A stretch of 61,725 nt of DNA from an uncultured Eubacteriales bacterium. GTDB taxonomy: Bacteria; Bacillota; Clostridia; Oscillospirales; Butyricicoccaceae. Where the stretch lies: the NCBI GenBank assembly GCA_934636325.1, contig CAKUAK010000033.1:1-61725 (forward strand), given 5' to 3'. The notes below the pieces were generated by a model, which made no database searches, had not been told where the DNA came from, and saw nothing but the letters and a program-made list of their open reading frames with translations. The translations under genes and the position numbers were made by a program. Of the stretch, positions 1 through 7,942 are shown piece by piece; the first letter of the stretch is position 1; every line of letters begins with the position of its first letter.

Positions 1-43
1 AGGCTATGTCCCCCTTCGCCCTCTTACCGAATGATATCTCATG

Positions 44-90
44 AATAATAAAACCCGCCGCGGGAGCTTCCCGCGGCGGGTTTTATTATT
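44..90. terminator. Bidirectional intrinsic terminator
   Basis: A perfect 21-bp inverted repeat (44-64 against 70-90) has a GC-rich core and A/T-rich outer arms, so either strand ends in a U-rich run. It lies 15 nt past the stop codon of the last transporter gene, so it most likely ends the xpt/ABC-transporter operon on the minus strand. It could also stop transcripts entering from the left. Confidence 0.9.
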
Positions 91-105
91 GGTATGGTAT
101 AGGTG

Positions 106-1086
106 TTACCGCTCCTCGCGGAAATAGGACTGCCCGAGGCTTGCCGGGGGCTGGTTCTCGCGCTTTTTGCGGACGCTTACGGCGACAAGAACGATTATGG
201 TAACGATATAGGGCAGCATCTGGATCAGCGGTATTATCTGCATCGGAACATCTATATAATTGAAAAGGATATAGAGTCCGCCGAAGAGATAGGAACCGAA
301 TATGGCCATATTGGGCTTCCATGTGGCGAAGATGACGATGGCTATGGCAAGCCAGCCGCGGTCGCCGAAGCCGTTGTTCGACCAGATGCCGTTGCTGTAA
401 TCCATGATATAGAAGAGCCCTCCGAGGCCGGCTATCATACCGCCGATGCATGTGGCCATATATTTATACCTTGTGACATTGATGCCGGCAGCGTCGGCTG
501 TGGCGGGGTTCTCGCCGACGGCGCGGAGATGAAGACCGGCACGGGTCTTTTTGAGGAATATGCTGACGGCCACGGCCAGTATGACGGCAAGATAAACAAG
601 GAAGCCATAGGAGAACAGAAGGTCGCCTATCGCGCCCATGCTCTTGGCAAAGGGCAGCGTGACCTTATATGCCTTGGCTATCTTGACAAGAGCCAGATAA
701 GGAACGTCGCTCTTGACGATCTTTATAAGCGAACCGCCGAAGAAGTTGCCGACGCCGACGCCGAAGGTCGTTATGGCAAGGCCTGTGACATTCTGGTTGG
801 CCTTCAGCGTGACGGTCAGGAAGCAATAAAGCAGGGATGTCAGAAGCGAGCCTACAAGGCAGCATATGAGCGGGATCAGCACGGCAAGGAAGTTACTTAA
901 CTGCCCGCCGGAGGTCTGATAGAAAAAGCCGCCGATGACGCCGGAGATGGCGCCGATATACATGATTCCGGGTATACCGAGGTTAAGGTTGCCCGATTTC
1001 TCGGTCAGTATCTCGCCTGTCGAGCCGAACAGCAGCGGAGTGCCCTGAAGTATCGCGCGCTGTATGAAGTTGATGATTATGCCCAT
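106..1086 (-). CDS. ABC transporter permease, nucleoside/simple-sugar type (NupQ/YufQ-like)
   Basis: This 326-residue, highly hydrophobic protein has about eight to nine predicted membrane segments and the BPD_transp_2 motif GNLNLGIPGIMYIGA near residues 32-46. It is one of two different inner-membrane permeases of a BMP-type importer, whose characterised relatives move nucleosides. The ATG is 1 nt past the TGA of the upstream permease gene, and the shine-like GGGGGAG lies inside that gene's end, so translation is probably coupled. It is the last gene of the unit that starts at the guanine riboswitch, which suggests purine nucleosides as substrate. The substrate is an inference from context; the family call is secure. 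Confidence 0.88.
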   Translation of the reverse strand: MGIIINFIQRAILQGTPLLFGSTGEILTEKSGNLNLGIPGIMYIGAISGVIGGFFYQTSGGQLSNFLAVLIPLICCLVGSLLTSLLYCFLTVTLKANQNVTGLAITTFGVGVGNFFGGSLIKIVKSDVPYLALVKIAKAYKVTLPFAKSMGAIGDLLFSYGFLVYLAVILAVAVSIFLKKTRAGLHLRAVGENPATADAAGINVTRYKYMATCIGGMIAGLGGLFYIMDYSNGIWSNNGFGDRGWLAIAIVIFATWKPNMAIFGSYLFGGLYILFNYIDVPMQIIPLIQMLPYIVTIIVLVAVSVRKKRENQPPASLGQSYFREER

Positions 1087-1087
1087 A

Positions 1088-2203
1088 TCAGTTCTCCCCC
1101 TTTGCGGCGGCGCCGTTCTTTCTGTGATGATTCATATGTACCTGGTAGTTTATAAAAAACTCGCAGCCGATGATGAAGAAGAGGATTATGCCGGTCAGGA
1201 TATCGGCAAAGTCGCTGTTGAGGCCGAACTTCGAAGAGACCTCGTCGGCGCCCCTGGCAAGAAAGACGAGCAGCAGGGTCGTCGCCACCATCGAAGCAGG
1301 ATCGAACTTTGCGAGCCACGATACCATGATGGCCGTAAAGCCGCGGCCATCGACAAGGTTGGAGTCGATGGAATGTGAGGAACCGCCGACCAGAAGCAAT
1401 CCGGCAATACCGCACAGCGCACCCGACAGGGCCATCGTCCTCATGATGACCTTCTTGACGTCGATGCCTATGTAATGGGCGGTGTTCTCGCTCTCGCCGA
1501 CGACGGATATCTCATAACCGTGCTTGCTGTACTTCAGATAAATGTACATTATAACGGTGATAAAGCAGACGATGATGATATTGAGCAGATACTTGACACC
1601 GAAGATATCGGGCAGCCAGCCGTGGGTCAGCAGATCGGGGCCGACGACGTTCGATCCGGTCTTGTCGGCGATCTTTAAGAAATACTCGACCAGCTGCATG
1701 GCGACATAGTTCATCATAAGGGTGAAAAGGGTCTCGTTTGTCCCCCATTTGGCCTTAAAGAAGGCCGGGATAACGCCCCAGATCATACCGGCGATAACGG
1801 CCGAGACCGTCATTACAACGATGAGCAGAGGGTCGGGTATGCGTCCGCCGAATACGAACATGCTGACGGCCGTGGCAAGGCATCCGGCAAGCACCTGGCC
1901 CTCCGCGCCGGTATTCCAGAACCTCATGCGGAAGGCAGGGGTAACGGCCAGCGCTATGCAGAGCAGAATGGCAATATCATGCAGGGTAACAAGTGTTCGG
2001 CCTTTACCGAAAGCGCCGTGGAATATAGTCGCAAAAATTGATATCGGATCGTCGCCGGTCAGGACCTTTGTCACTATACCGCAGACGACAAGAGCCATAA
2101 GTATGGCCGCCGCCCGTATTCCAAGAGCCTTTTTGAAGGGGACGTTGTCCCTTTTCGTCACATAGAAAAGCGGTTCACGGCTGTGGTTTTTCTTCTTATT
2201 CAT
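1088..2203 (-). CDS. ABC transporter permease, nucleoside/simple-sugar type (NupP/YufP-like)
   Basis: About 371 residues, the larger permease partner of the BMP/ABC importer. A charged cytoplasmic N-terminus is followed by a first membrane helix around residues 30-50 and roughly eight more. The family motif FRMRFWNTGAEGQVLAG lies near residues 90-106. I chose ATG 2203 because AAGG lies 9 nt upstream; an in-frame ATG at 2212 touches that AAGG. Either start overlaps the end of the ATPase gene, so the two are co-translated. It pairs with the 326-residue permease to form the channel through which cargo from the lipoprotein passes. Confidence 0.87.
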   Translation of the reverse strand: MNKKKNHSREPLFYVTKRDNVPFKKALGIRAAAILMALVVCGIVTKVLTGDDPISIFATIFHGAFGKGRTLVTLHDIAILLCIALAVTPAFRMRFWNTGAEGQVLAGCLATAVSMFVFGGRIPDPLLIVVMTVSAVIAGMIWGVIPAFFKAKWGTNETLFTLMMNYVAMQLVEYFLKIADKTGSNVVGPDLLTHGWLPDIFGVKYLLNIIIVCFITVIMYIYLKYSKHGYEISVVGESENTAHYIGIDVKKVIMRTMALSGALCGIAGLLLVGGSSHSIDSNLVDGRGFTAIMVSWLAKFDPASMVATTLLLVFLARGADEVSSKFGLNSDFADILTGIILFFIIGCEFFINYQVHMNHHRKNGAAAKGEN

Positions 2204-3725
2204 GATGGTCATCCTTTACCGCCTTTGTCATAAGCAGCCCTATCTCTTCTTTTTCGGCTGTGCGTCCGTCGACTATGCCGCTTATCTGCCCGCCGCTTAT
2301 GACCATGATGCGGTCACAAAGGGCGATAAGGACGTCGAGATCCTCGCCGACGAATATGACGGCGGCGCCGTTTTCCTTCTGCTGGTTGAGAAGGTTATAT
2401 ATAAGATACGATGAATTGATATCAAGACCCCTTACCGGATAGGCCGCCATAAGGACCGTCGGCGCGGAGGCTATCTCTCGCCCGACAAGGACCTTCTGGA
2501 CATTGCCGCCCGAAAGACGTCTTACCGGCGTCTGGGCGCCGGGAGTGACGACGTCAAGCTCTTCGATTATCTGGTCGGCCAGCTGACGCGGAGGCTGGCG
2601 GTTGAGGAAGGCCGAGCGCCCCTTGCGGTAGCTTCGCAGCATCATGTTATCGACGATATCCATGTTGCCGACAAGGCCCATTCCGAGGCGGTCCTCCGGC
2701 ACGAAGGAAAGCCTTACGCCCAGCTCGCGTATCTGAAGGGGCGTCTTATTGCGCAGATCCTCTGGCTGGCCGGTCTTGGGATCGTGATAAAGTATCTGGC
2801 CCTCGGAAAGCTCCTGAAGCCCGGCGATGGCCTCGAGAAGCTCGCGCTGGCCCGATCCGGCGATACCGGCTATTCCGAGTATCTCGCCGCTGCGCGCCGT
2901 AAAGGATACGTTGTCGAGTATCCGGACGCCGTCGCGGCTGACACATCCGACGCCGCGCACCTCGAGACGATCCTCGACGTCATGGGGCTCGGCGCGGTCG
3001 ATATTGAGGGTGATCTTTTTGCCGACCATCATTTCGGTCAGCTGGGATTCGTTGGTCTCCGATGTCTCGACCGTGCCGATATACTCGCCCTTTCTGAGCA
3101 CAGACACCCGGTCGGAGATGGCAAGGACCTCGTGGAGCTTATGTGTGATGATTATGATAGACTTGCCGTCGTCGCGCATCCTGCGCAGCACGGCAAAGAG
3201 CTTTTCGGTCTCCTGCGGGGTAAGAACGGCCGTAGGCTCGTCGAGGATAAGTATATCGGCGCCGCGATAGAGCACCTTTACGATCTCGACGGTCTGCTTT
3301 TCCGACACCGACATCTCATAGATCTTCTTGCCCGGATCAATGTCGAAACCGTATTTCGAGGATATCTCCTCTACCCTTTTTGTGGCCTCTTTAAGATTAA
3401 AAGGCCTGCCGTCCTCTATGCCGAGGACAATATTCTCGGTGGCGGTGAACACATCGACCAGCTTGAAATGCTGATGGATCATGCCTATGCCATAGCCGAA
3501 GGCGTCTCTCGGCGAAGCGATGACTGCCGGCTGTCCGCCGACAAATATCTCTCCCTCGTCGGGATGGTATATACCTGCGATCATATTCATCAGCGTCGTC
3601 TTGCCGCTGCCGTTTTCACCAAGGATGGCCAGTATCTCACCCGAGCGGACAGAAAGGCTGACCTCACGGTTGGCGACCACCTTCCCGAAACGTTTAGTAA
3701 CGTTGTGTAATTCAAGCGCGTTCAC
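2196..3725 (-). CDS. ABC transporter ATP-binding protein, duplicated nucleotide-binding domains (NupO/YufO-like)
   Basis: About 509 residues with two fused ATPase halves, as usual in sugar/nucleoside importers. The first half has Walker A LGENGSGKTT (about residues 35-44), the motif YEMSVSEKQTVEIVK in signature position, and Walker B ILILDEPTAVLTP. The second has a degenerate Walker A (GIAGSGQRELL) and signature LSGGNVQK. I place the start at GTG 3725, with AGGGGG 7 nt upstream. A longer reading frame to 3821 would run through stem-loops in the intergenic region and add an unrelated N-terminus. It powers the two permeases encoded just downstream. Confidence 0.88.
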   Translation of the reverse strand: MNALELHNVTKRFGKVVANREVSLSVRSGEILAILGENGSGKTTLMNMIAGIYHPDEGEIFVGGQPAVIASPRDAFGYGIGMIHQHFKLVDVFTATENIVLGIEDGRPFNLKEATKRVEEISSKYGFDIDPGKKIYEMSVSEKQTVEIVKVLYRGADILILDEPTAVLTPQETEKLFAVLRRMRDDGKSIIIITHKLHEVLAISDRVSVLRKGEYIGTVETSETNESQLTEMMVGKKITLNIDRAEPHDVEDRLEVRGVGCVSRDGVRILDNVSFTARSGEILGIAGIAGSGQRELLEAIAGLQELSEGQILYHDPKTGQPEDLRNKTPLQIRELGVRLSFVPEDRLGMGLVGNMDIVDNMMLRSYRKGRSAFLNRQPPRQLADQIIEELDVVTPGAQTPVRRLSGGNVQKVLVGREIASAPTVLMAAYPVRGLDINSSYLIYNLLNQQKENGAAVIFVGEDLDVLIALCDRIMVISGGQISGIVDGRTAEKEEIGLLMTKAVKDDHHE

Positions 3726-3766
3726 AAAAAACCCCCTAAACCATTCTGCTCTGCAAAAGTCAAAAT

Positions 3767-3858
3767 ACACAAGGAGAGACCTCTCCCCTTGTGTGACTTT
3801 GAGCTTTGCGGAACATTTCAAACATCAGAGTCGGCCCTGGTATTTCACAGGGCCGACT
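3767..3858 (-). terminator. Two stem-loops between the lipoprotein and ATPase genes
   Basis: Two hairpins fill the gap after the BMP gene. One is a perfect 11-bp stem (3829-3839 with 3848-3858), 10 nt past the stop codon. The other is an imperfect stem (3767-3778 with 3781-3794) followed on the minus strand by ATTTTGACTTTT. Neither has a strong U-run, so I read them as partial terminators or 3'-end stabilisers. Either would give more lipoprotein than transporter mRNA, a common arrangement in importer operons. Confidence 0.6.
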
Positions 3859-3868
3859 GCATTTTCAA

Positions 3869-5194
3869 TTAGTCGCCGAAGTTGGTGTTCAGGTTCTCTA
3901 CACCATCAATTATGATGTCGAAATAAGGAGCCGAACGGAAATCAACAGCATTAGACTCGTCAAAGTATCCGTCATGGATAACATTTGTCTCGCCCTGGAA
4001 GTCGCCGTCAACATCGGCAAGATACTCTGTCAGATGCTCGCCGTTAACGGTGAAGCTCTCTGTATCAAAGACATGGACTGTGCCGGCCTCGAGATCCTTG
4101 ATGACCTCGTTCATCTTCTCGATGGTGCCGACAGCGGCAACATCCTGGTTGACGCCGCTCAGAACGACCGAGTTGGTGGCAACATCGCCGCACCAGTCAG
4201 AGTCGATCTCTTCGCCGTTTATGACAGTCTCGATGATGTACTGGAAGTAAGGAGCCCAGTTGATGGCCGAGGAAACGATGAATGTCGTCTCGCCGGCGGA
4301 ATATGTGCTGCCGTTATAGGAAACATTGGGGACACCGGCCAGCTCGCAGGCTGTCGGGGCGCCGAGAGAGTCGGCATGCTGGCTGATCAGAACGCAGCCG
4401 TCCTTTTCGATAAGGGCATTGGCGGCTTCCTGCTCTTTGGCCTGGTCATACCAGGAGCCTGTATAACGGACCTTCATCGTTGCGCTCTCGCAGACAGAGC
4501 GGGCGCCCAGATAGAAGGATGTCATGCCGGAGATAACTTCAGCATATGTGAAAGCGCCGACATAGCCGATAACGGCCTGCTCGGCTGTGATCTCGCCGTT
4601 GTCAATCATTTCGTTGAGCTTCATGCCTGCGGCAACGCCGGCCAGATAACGGCCCTCATAGATAGAGGCAAAGGCATTATGGAAGTTTGCGATGCCGGCT
4701 GTCTTGCCGGATGTGCCTGTGGCATGGCAGAACTGGACATCGGGATACTTCTGTGCGGCCTGCTTGATGAAAGACTCGTGGCCGAAAGAATCGGCAAAGA
4801 TGACCTTGCAGCCCTTGTTCTTGGCCAGATCCTCGGCAGCATCATAGCATGTGCTGTCTTCGCCGATACCGGTGACGATAACGACCTGATCGTCATTGAG
4901 GCCGAGGCCCTGCTGGACCTGCTTCAGAGCCTGGATGAAGTTGTTGTCATATGTCGAGTTCTCGTCGTGCAGGCAGATCATACCGATCTTGAAATCCCCG
5001 GGGATCTCGACACTCGATGTGATGTCCTTTCTGGGCAAGACATCATCGCTCATGCCCTTGACCTTGTCTCCAACATCTTCGCCGCCGTTATTTTCGGTAT
5101 TGGCATCATTGTTGTTGCCGGCGTCATTGCTGCCGCAGGCGGCCAATGAGAACAACATCATTGCCGCAAGAAGCAGCGCCAGAAGCTTTTTCAT
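3869..5194 (-). CDS. BMP-family (PnrA/TmpC-like) substrate-binding lipoprotein
   Basis: 441 residues. A lipoprotein signal peptide comes first: MKK, a hydrophobic stretch, then lipobox LAAC with the lipidated Cys at residue 20. A low-complexity Asn/Asp/Gly linker follows. The body carries Bmp/PnrA motifs such as FKIGMICLHD, CKVIFADSFGHE and NVSYNGSTYSAGET. Characterised members bind purine nucleosides outside the membrane and hand them to an ABC transporter, which is encoded directly downstream here. A strong GGAGGAAG ribosome site precedes the ATG. The position behind xpt and a guanine riboswitch supports a guanosine/inosine-type ligand, but ligand identity is inferred. Confidence 0.88.
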   Translation of the reverse strand: MKKLLALLLAAMMLFSLAACGSNDAGNNNDANTENNGGEDVGDKVKGMSDDVLPRKDITSSVEIPGDFKIGMICLHDENSTYDNNFIQALKQVQQGLGLNDDQVVIVTGIGEDSTCYDAAEDLAKNKGCKVIFADSFGHESFIKQAAQKYPDVQFCHATGTSGKTAGIANFHNAFASIYEGRYLAGVAAGMKLNEMIDNGEITAEQAVIGYVGAFTYAEVISGMTSFYLGARSVCESATMKVRYTGSWYDQAKEQEAANALIEKDGCVLISQHADSLGAPTACELAGVPNVSYNGSTYSAGETTFIVSSAINWAPYFQYIIETVINGEEIDSDWCGDVATNSVVLSGVNQDVAAVGTIEKMNEVIKDLEAGTVHVFDTESFTVNGEHLTEYLADVDGDFQGETNVIHDGYFDESNAVDFRSAPYFDIIIDGVENLNTNFGD

Positions 5195-5260
5195 TTTTTC
5201 TTCCTCCGTAGTTTCTCTTTATTTTTACCGCGCGGAACGCGGCAAGAGACAAAACAAAAA

Positions 5261-5836
5261 TCAGTCGATGAACTCGACCCCGCCCTCGGGACTCATGGAG
5301 GCTACCCTTGCAAGGCTCTCTACCCTGACGCCCCTGCCCCTGATGCGCTTTCCGCCGTCCTGGAAGGCCTTTTCGATAAGGATGCCGGCGCCGACGACCA
5401 CGCCGCCCGCCTGCTCGACGATGCTTATGAGACCCTGAAGCGCCTCGCCGTGGGCGAGAAAATCGTCAATAAGAAGGACATGCTCGTCCTCATGCAGGAA
5501 CTCCTTCGATACGATGACCTGGCTCACTGTGCCGTGGGTGTAGGACTTTACCGGCGCGCTGTAAAGGTCATCGGAAACATTAGAGGTCTTGGACTTCTTG
5601 GCAAAGACCAGCGGCACATGAAAGGCCTGTGCCGTCAGACAGGCGATGCCGATGCCCGACGCCTCTATGGTCAGGATCTTGTCGATCTTCTCGCCGTCAA
5701 AAAGGCGGCGGAACTCGGCGGCGAGCTGTTCCATAAGCTCGATGTCCATCTGATGGTTGATAAAGCCGTCTACCCTGAGCACATTCCCGGGCGCGACCTT
5801 GCCTTCACGGCGTATTCTGTCTTCCAGAAGCTTCAT
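5261..5836 (-). CDS. xpt: Xanthine phosphoribosyltransferase
   Basis: 191 residues, close to Bacillus Xpt along its whole length. It transfers phosphoribose from PRPP to xanthine, giving XMP for guanine nucleotide salvage in the cytoplasm. Visible motifs are VLRVDGFINHQMD near the N-terminus, LTIEASGIGIA, and the PRPP loop HVLLIDDFLAHGEAL around residues 121-135. The ATG at 5836 has GGAGGA 8 nt upstream. A longer reading frame to 5968 runs through the riboswitch expression platform and is not real. The lipoprotein gene starts 66 nt downstream on the same strand, so salvage enzyme and importer are probably co-transcribed. Confidence 0.95.
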   Translation of the reverse strand: MKLLEDRIRREGKVAPGNVLRVDGFINHQMDIELMEQLAAEFRRLFDGEKIDKILTIEASGIGIACLTAQAFHVPLVFAKKSKTSNVSDDLYSAPVKSYTHGTVSQVIVSKEFLHEDEHVLLIDDFLAHGEALQGLISIVEQAGGVVVGAGILIEKAFQDGGKRIRGRGVRVESLARVASMSPEGGVEFID

Positions 5837-5868
5837 AAAGCCTGTCCTCCCAAGTTTTGCGGGGAAAT

Positions 5869-5898
5869 AAAAAAACAGGGGCGCGTCTTTCGCTCCTG
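5869..5898 (-). terminator. Riboswitch-controlled transcription terminator in the xpt leader
   Basis: On the minus strand a stem-loop (CAGGAGCG paired imperfectly with CGCGCCCCTG, loop AAAGA) is followed directly by seven T residues. It sits between the purine aptamer and the xpt ribosome site, the normal place for the off-switch. A second hairpin (5914-5920 with 5935-5941, GGCAGCG/CGCTGCC) lies between aptamer and terminator and may take part in the switch. Confidence 0.8.
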
Positions 5899-5951
5899 CC
5901 AATACATAAACCAGGCAGCGCATCATATATGAACCGCTGCCTTGCCCGTGC

Positions 5952-6020
5952 ATCGATAGTCCGGTCATTTACGGCAACCGGGTAGAAACTTCAAAACCGT
6001 ATTTTTTGATATATATCGAT
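5952..6020 (-). ncRNA. Purine riboswitch aptamer, guanine class
   Basis: The whole three-way junction can be drawn. P1 is ATCGAT at both ends (5952-5957, 6015-6020). P2 is TCAAAA/TTTTGA with loop AATACGG. The core GTTTCTACC follows, then P3 CCGG/CCGG with loop TTGCCGTAAATGA, then GGACTAT. The junction residue that reads the base (nucleotide 74 of the Bacillus xpt aptamer) is C in GACTA, which specifies guanine or hypoxanthine rather than adenine. It lies upstream of xpt with a terminator after it, so purine should switch the operon off. Confidence 0.95.
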
Positions 6021-6045
6021 AAAATCCCGCTTAGTTGTCGAAGAT

Positions 6046-6074
6046 ATTATACCGCCCGGGGCTTTTCTTGTCAA
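6046..6074 (-). promoter_or_regulatory. Consensus sigma-A promoter of the xpt/transporter operon
   Basis: On the minus strand TTGACA (6069-6074), a 17-nt spacer, then TATAAT (6046-6051): a perfect vegetative promoter. Transcription should start near 6039, about 20 nt ahead of the aptamer. The strength fits an operon controlled mainly by premature termination. Confidence 0.92.
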
Positions 6075-6228
6075 TTCCGGTCGATTTGTCGTTTTGACCG
6101 AAGGATGAAGTATTTTTTTGTGTAGTTTTAACATCATTCGGTTTTGGAGCATAAAAACGCTGCAAACGAGATCTCGTGTGCGGCAATTTGCTCATTATTG
6201 ACGAAAGAATCTATGACCTTATTTCTAT

Positions 6229-6267
6229 AAAAAAATATCGGGGCAAAGCCGAACTTTGCCCCGATAT
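6229..6267 (-). terminator. Intrinsic terminator of tRNA-Leu
   Basis: A perfect 14-bp stem (6235-6248 with 6254-6267) with a 5-nt loop is followed on the minus strand by seven T residues. The stem begins at the CCA end of the tRNA, so transcription stops immediately after the tRNA. Confidence 0.92.
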
Positions 6268-6348
6268 GGTGCTGGTGAAGGGACTCGAACCCCCACGGTT
6301 TCCCACCTGATTTTGAGTCAGGCGCGTCTGCCATTCCGCCACACCAGC
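6267..6348 (-). tRNA. tRNA-Leu, anticodon CAA
   Basis: Minus-strand cloverleaf with acceptor arms GCTGGTG/CACCAGC, an encoded CCA 3' end and a D-arm containing GGCGGAATGGCAGACGC. The anticodon stem-loop is CCTGA-CTCAAAA-TCAGG, giving anticodon CAA for UUG codons. A short extra arm (GGGAAACC) is typical of class II tRNA, and the T-loop is TTCGAGT. At 82 nt including CCA it is at the short end for tRNA-Leu. It has its own promoter and terminator, so it is a single-gene unit. Confidence 0.95.
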
Positions 6349-6362
6349 ATAAATTACAATTT

Positions 6363-6391
6363 ATTATAGTATACTCCCCGCAAAAACGCAA
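6363..6391 (-). promoter_or_regulatory. Promoter of tRNA-Leu
   Basis: On the minus strand TTGCGT (6386-6391), 17 nt, TATAAT (6363-6368). The -10 ends 15 nt ahead of the mature tRNA 5' end. The promoter sits in the short gap after spoIVFB. Confidence 0.8.
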
Positions 6392-6401
6392 TACCTTCGT
6401 T

Positions 6402-6977
6402 TCATTTATTTTGCCGCCTCAGCAGCGGCTGTGAAATCAGAAGATACCCGAAAAGTATGATGGTCCAAAGTCCACCGCCCCTCTGCGCAGACCATGCGGC
6501 CGCGGCCGTCATCGCCATGCATGCTGCCAACGAAACCGCGCCCGATACTGTCCAGCCGATATACGGACCGAAAAAATACTCCAGTGCAAGATACAGCGAC
6601 CGGCCGCCGTCCAGCGGGTATATCGGAAGAAGGTTAAAAAGACACAGGGCAAGATTCATACCGACAAAGGCCCGCGATCCCTCTCCCGCCCCCGACAAAA
6701 GGAAGCACACCGCAAGATTGGCCGCCGGGCCGGCCAGCGCGGCGGCCAGATCGGCCCAATAGGGCGACGCCCCGCCCCTATATCTTATATCGGCGCCCCC
6801 CGGTATGAGTGTGACGGCCTCTATTTTCAGCCCCAGCAGCATCATGCAGGCGGCATGTCCCGCCTCGTGAACAAAGGCCGCCGCAAGGACCGGCCACAGT
6901 CCCCTCCCGCCCAGCACGATCACGACCGCCGCAAAGGGCACAAACATCGGATGGCACTTTATTTTTATATCCATCAC
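6402..6977 (-). CDS. spoIVFB: SpoIVFB-like site-2 metalloprotease (peptidase M50)
   Basis: 191 residues, mostly membrane-embedded. It carries the zinc motif HEAGH (residues 37-41) and the second catalytic element NLLPIYPLDGGR with Asp123. In Bacillus, SpoIVFB sits in the outer forespore membrane of the mother cell and cuts pro-sigma-K inside the membrane. The gene follows the SpoIVFA-like gene by 5 nt, the arrangement known for spoIVFAB. The start may be GTG 6977 or ATG 6974; no clear ribosome site is visible, which suggests coupling to the upstream gene. It is shorter than Bacillus SpoIVFB (288 residues) and appears to lack the C-terminal CBS domain. The role in sigma-K activation is inferred by family and context. 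Confidence 0.82.
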   Translation of the reverse strand: MMDIKIKCHPMFVPFAAVVIVLGGRGLWPVLAAAFVHEAGHAACMMLLGLKIEAVTLIPGGADIRYRGGASPYWADLAAALAGPAANLAVCFLLSGAGEGSRAFVGMNLALCLFNLLPIYPLDGGRSLYLALEYFFGPYIGWTVSGAVSLAACMAMTAAAAWSAQRGGGLWTIILFGYLLISQPLLRRQNK

Positions 6978-6982
6978 CCCGA

Positions 6983-7924
6983 TCAGAAGGTAAAATATCC
7001 GTTTGGGTCCTGAACATAGCCGTTGTGCCTGACCTCAAAGTGAAGATGCGGCCCGGTGGAATAGCCCGTCGACCCGACAAGGCCGATCTGCTGGCCGGCC
7101 TTGACGCTCTGGCCCTTCTTAACGCTTATTTTGCTCAAATGCGCGTAATTGGTGAGAAATCCGCCCTCATGAGATATCTTGACATAATTGCCGTTAATAT
7201 TGCCGAAGCCCGTTTCGGCCACCGTCCCGGCAGCGGCGGCCGTCACCTTTGTTCCCGAAGAGGCCGCCATATCGACACCGTAATGAAAGGTCGTGTTGCC
7301 GCTTATCGGATGTACCCGATAGCCGTAAGGCGATGTTATGCGATAGCTTTTAAGGGGCAGCCGAAAGGTATATCCGGGCTGATAGATATTATCGTCGACT
7401 ATATCGGGGCTTGGGATGCGGAAGGCCTCGTTGGGTGTACCGTCATATTCTTCCTCTTCGTCAAAGCCGATATCGTCGTATGTCTCTCCCCTCGGGGGCG
7501 GCGATTCGCTTATACCAAAGGCAAGGCCGGAGATATCCCCGGCCCTGCTGTCCCCCGCCATATTCCCGAAAAGGACGCCGGAGGTCGGCTGTTCTCCGGC
7601 GTCGGCATCAACATCGGCATTATCCTCAAGCCCGAGGATCAGGCGGCCGAAAACCAGCATGGCATTATCATCGCCGTCATCTTTACCGGAAAAGACACGC
7701 CCGAGGGTCTCGGCCGCCTTTTCGAGATCGGTATTCCCGGCGATCACCTCGGAAAGCCTTTCCCGTGCCCTGTACAGCGGACCGGAGGACGCATAGCGCA
7801 TGGCCAGCGACAGGGCGATCACAATGATGAATATAAGCGGCTTGACCGACCCCGCCGCCGCGATCTTTCGTGAACTCCGCTTCTTTACGGAATACCGGCT
7901 TCGGCTTTTACGGCGAGCAGCCAT
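6983..7924 (-). CDS. spoIVFA: SpoIVFA-like membrane-anchored M23 (LytM) protein
   Basis: 313 residues: a basic N-terminus, one membrane helix at about residues 28-45, an acidic low-complexity linker to about residue 170, then an M23/LytM domain. All expected zinc and catalytic positions are visible: His214 and Asp218 (HYGVD), His262 (NYAHL) and His293/His295 (GPHLHF). Bacillus SpoIVFA anchors and holds SpoIVFB inactive until SpoIVB cleaves it, and its M23-like domain is degenerate. Here the domain looks potentially active. It starts 18 nt after spoIVA and sits just ahead of spoIVFB. SpoIIQ is an alternative M23 sporulation protein, but the pairing with an M50 protease favours SpoIVFA. Confidence 0.75.
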   Translation of the reverse strand: MAARRKSRSRYSVKKRSSRKIAAAGSVKPLIFIIVIALSLAMRYASSGPLYRARERLSEVIAGNTDLEKAAETLGRVFSGKDDGDDNAMLVFGRLILGLEDNADVDADAGEQPTSGVLFGNMAGDSRAGDISGLAFGISESPPPRGETYDDIGFDEEEEYDGTPNEAFRIPSPDIVDDNIYQPGYTFRLPLKSYRITSPYGYRVHPISGNTTFHYGVDMAASSGTKVTAAAAGTVAETGFGNINGNYVKISHEGGFLTNYAHLSKISVKKGQSVKAGQQIGLVGSTGYSTGPHLHFEVRHNGYVQDPNGYFTF

Positions 7925-7942
7925 AGATACCCACCTCCGTTA

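Noticed and set aside
3726..3821. N-terminal extension of the transporter ATPase by 32 residues
   Set aside because: It runs through a stem-loop, has no homologous residues, and GTG 3725 has AGGGGG at correct spacing.
5837..5968. N-terminal extension of xpt by 44 residues
   Set aside because: It would translate the riboswitch expression platform and part of P1. The internal ATG at 5836 has a proper GGAGGA site and matches Xpt homologues.
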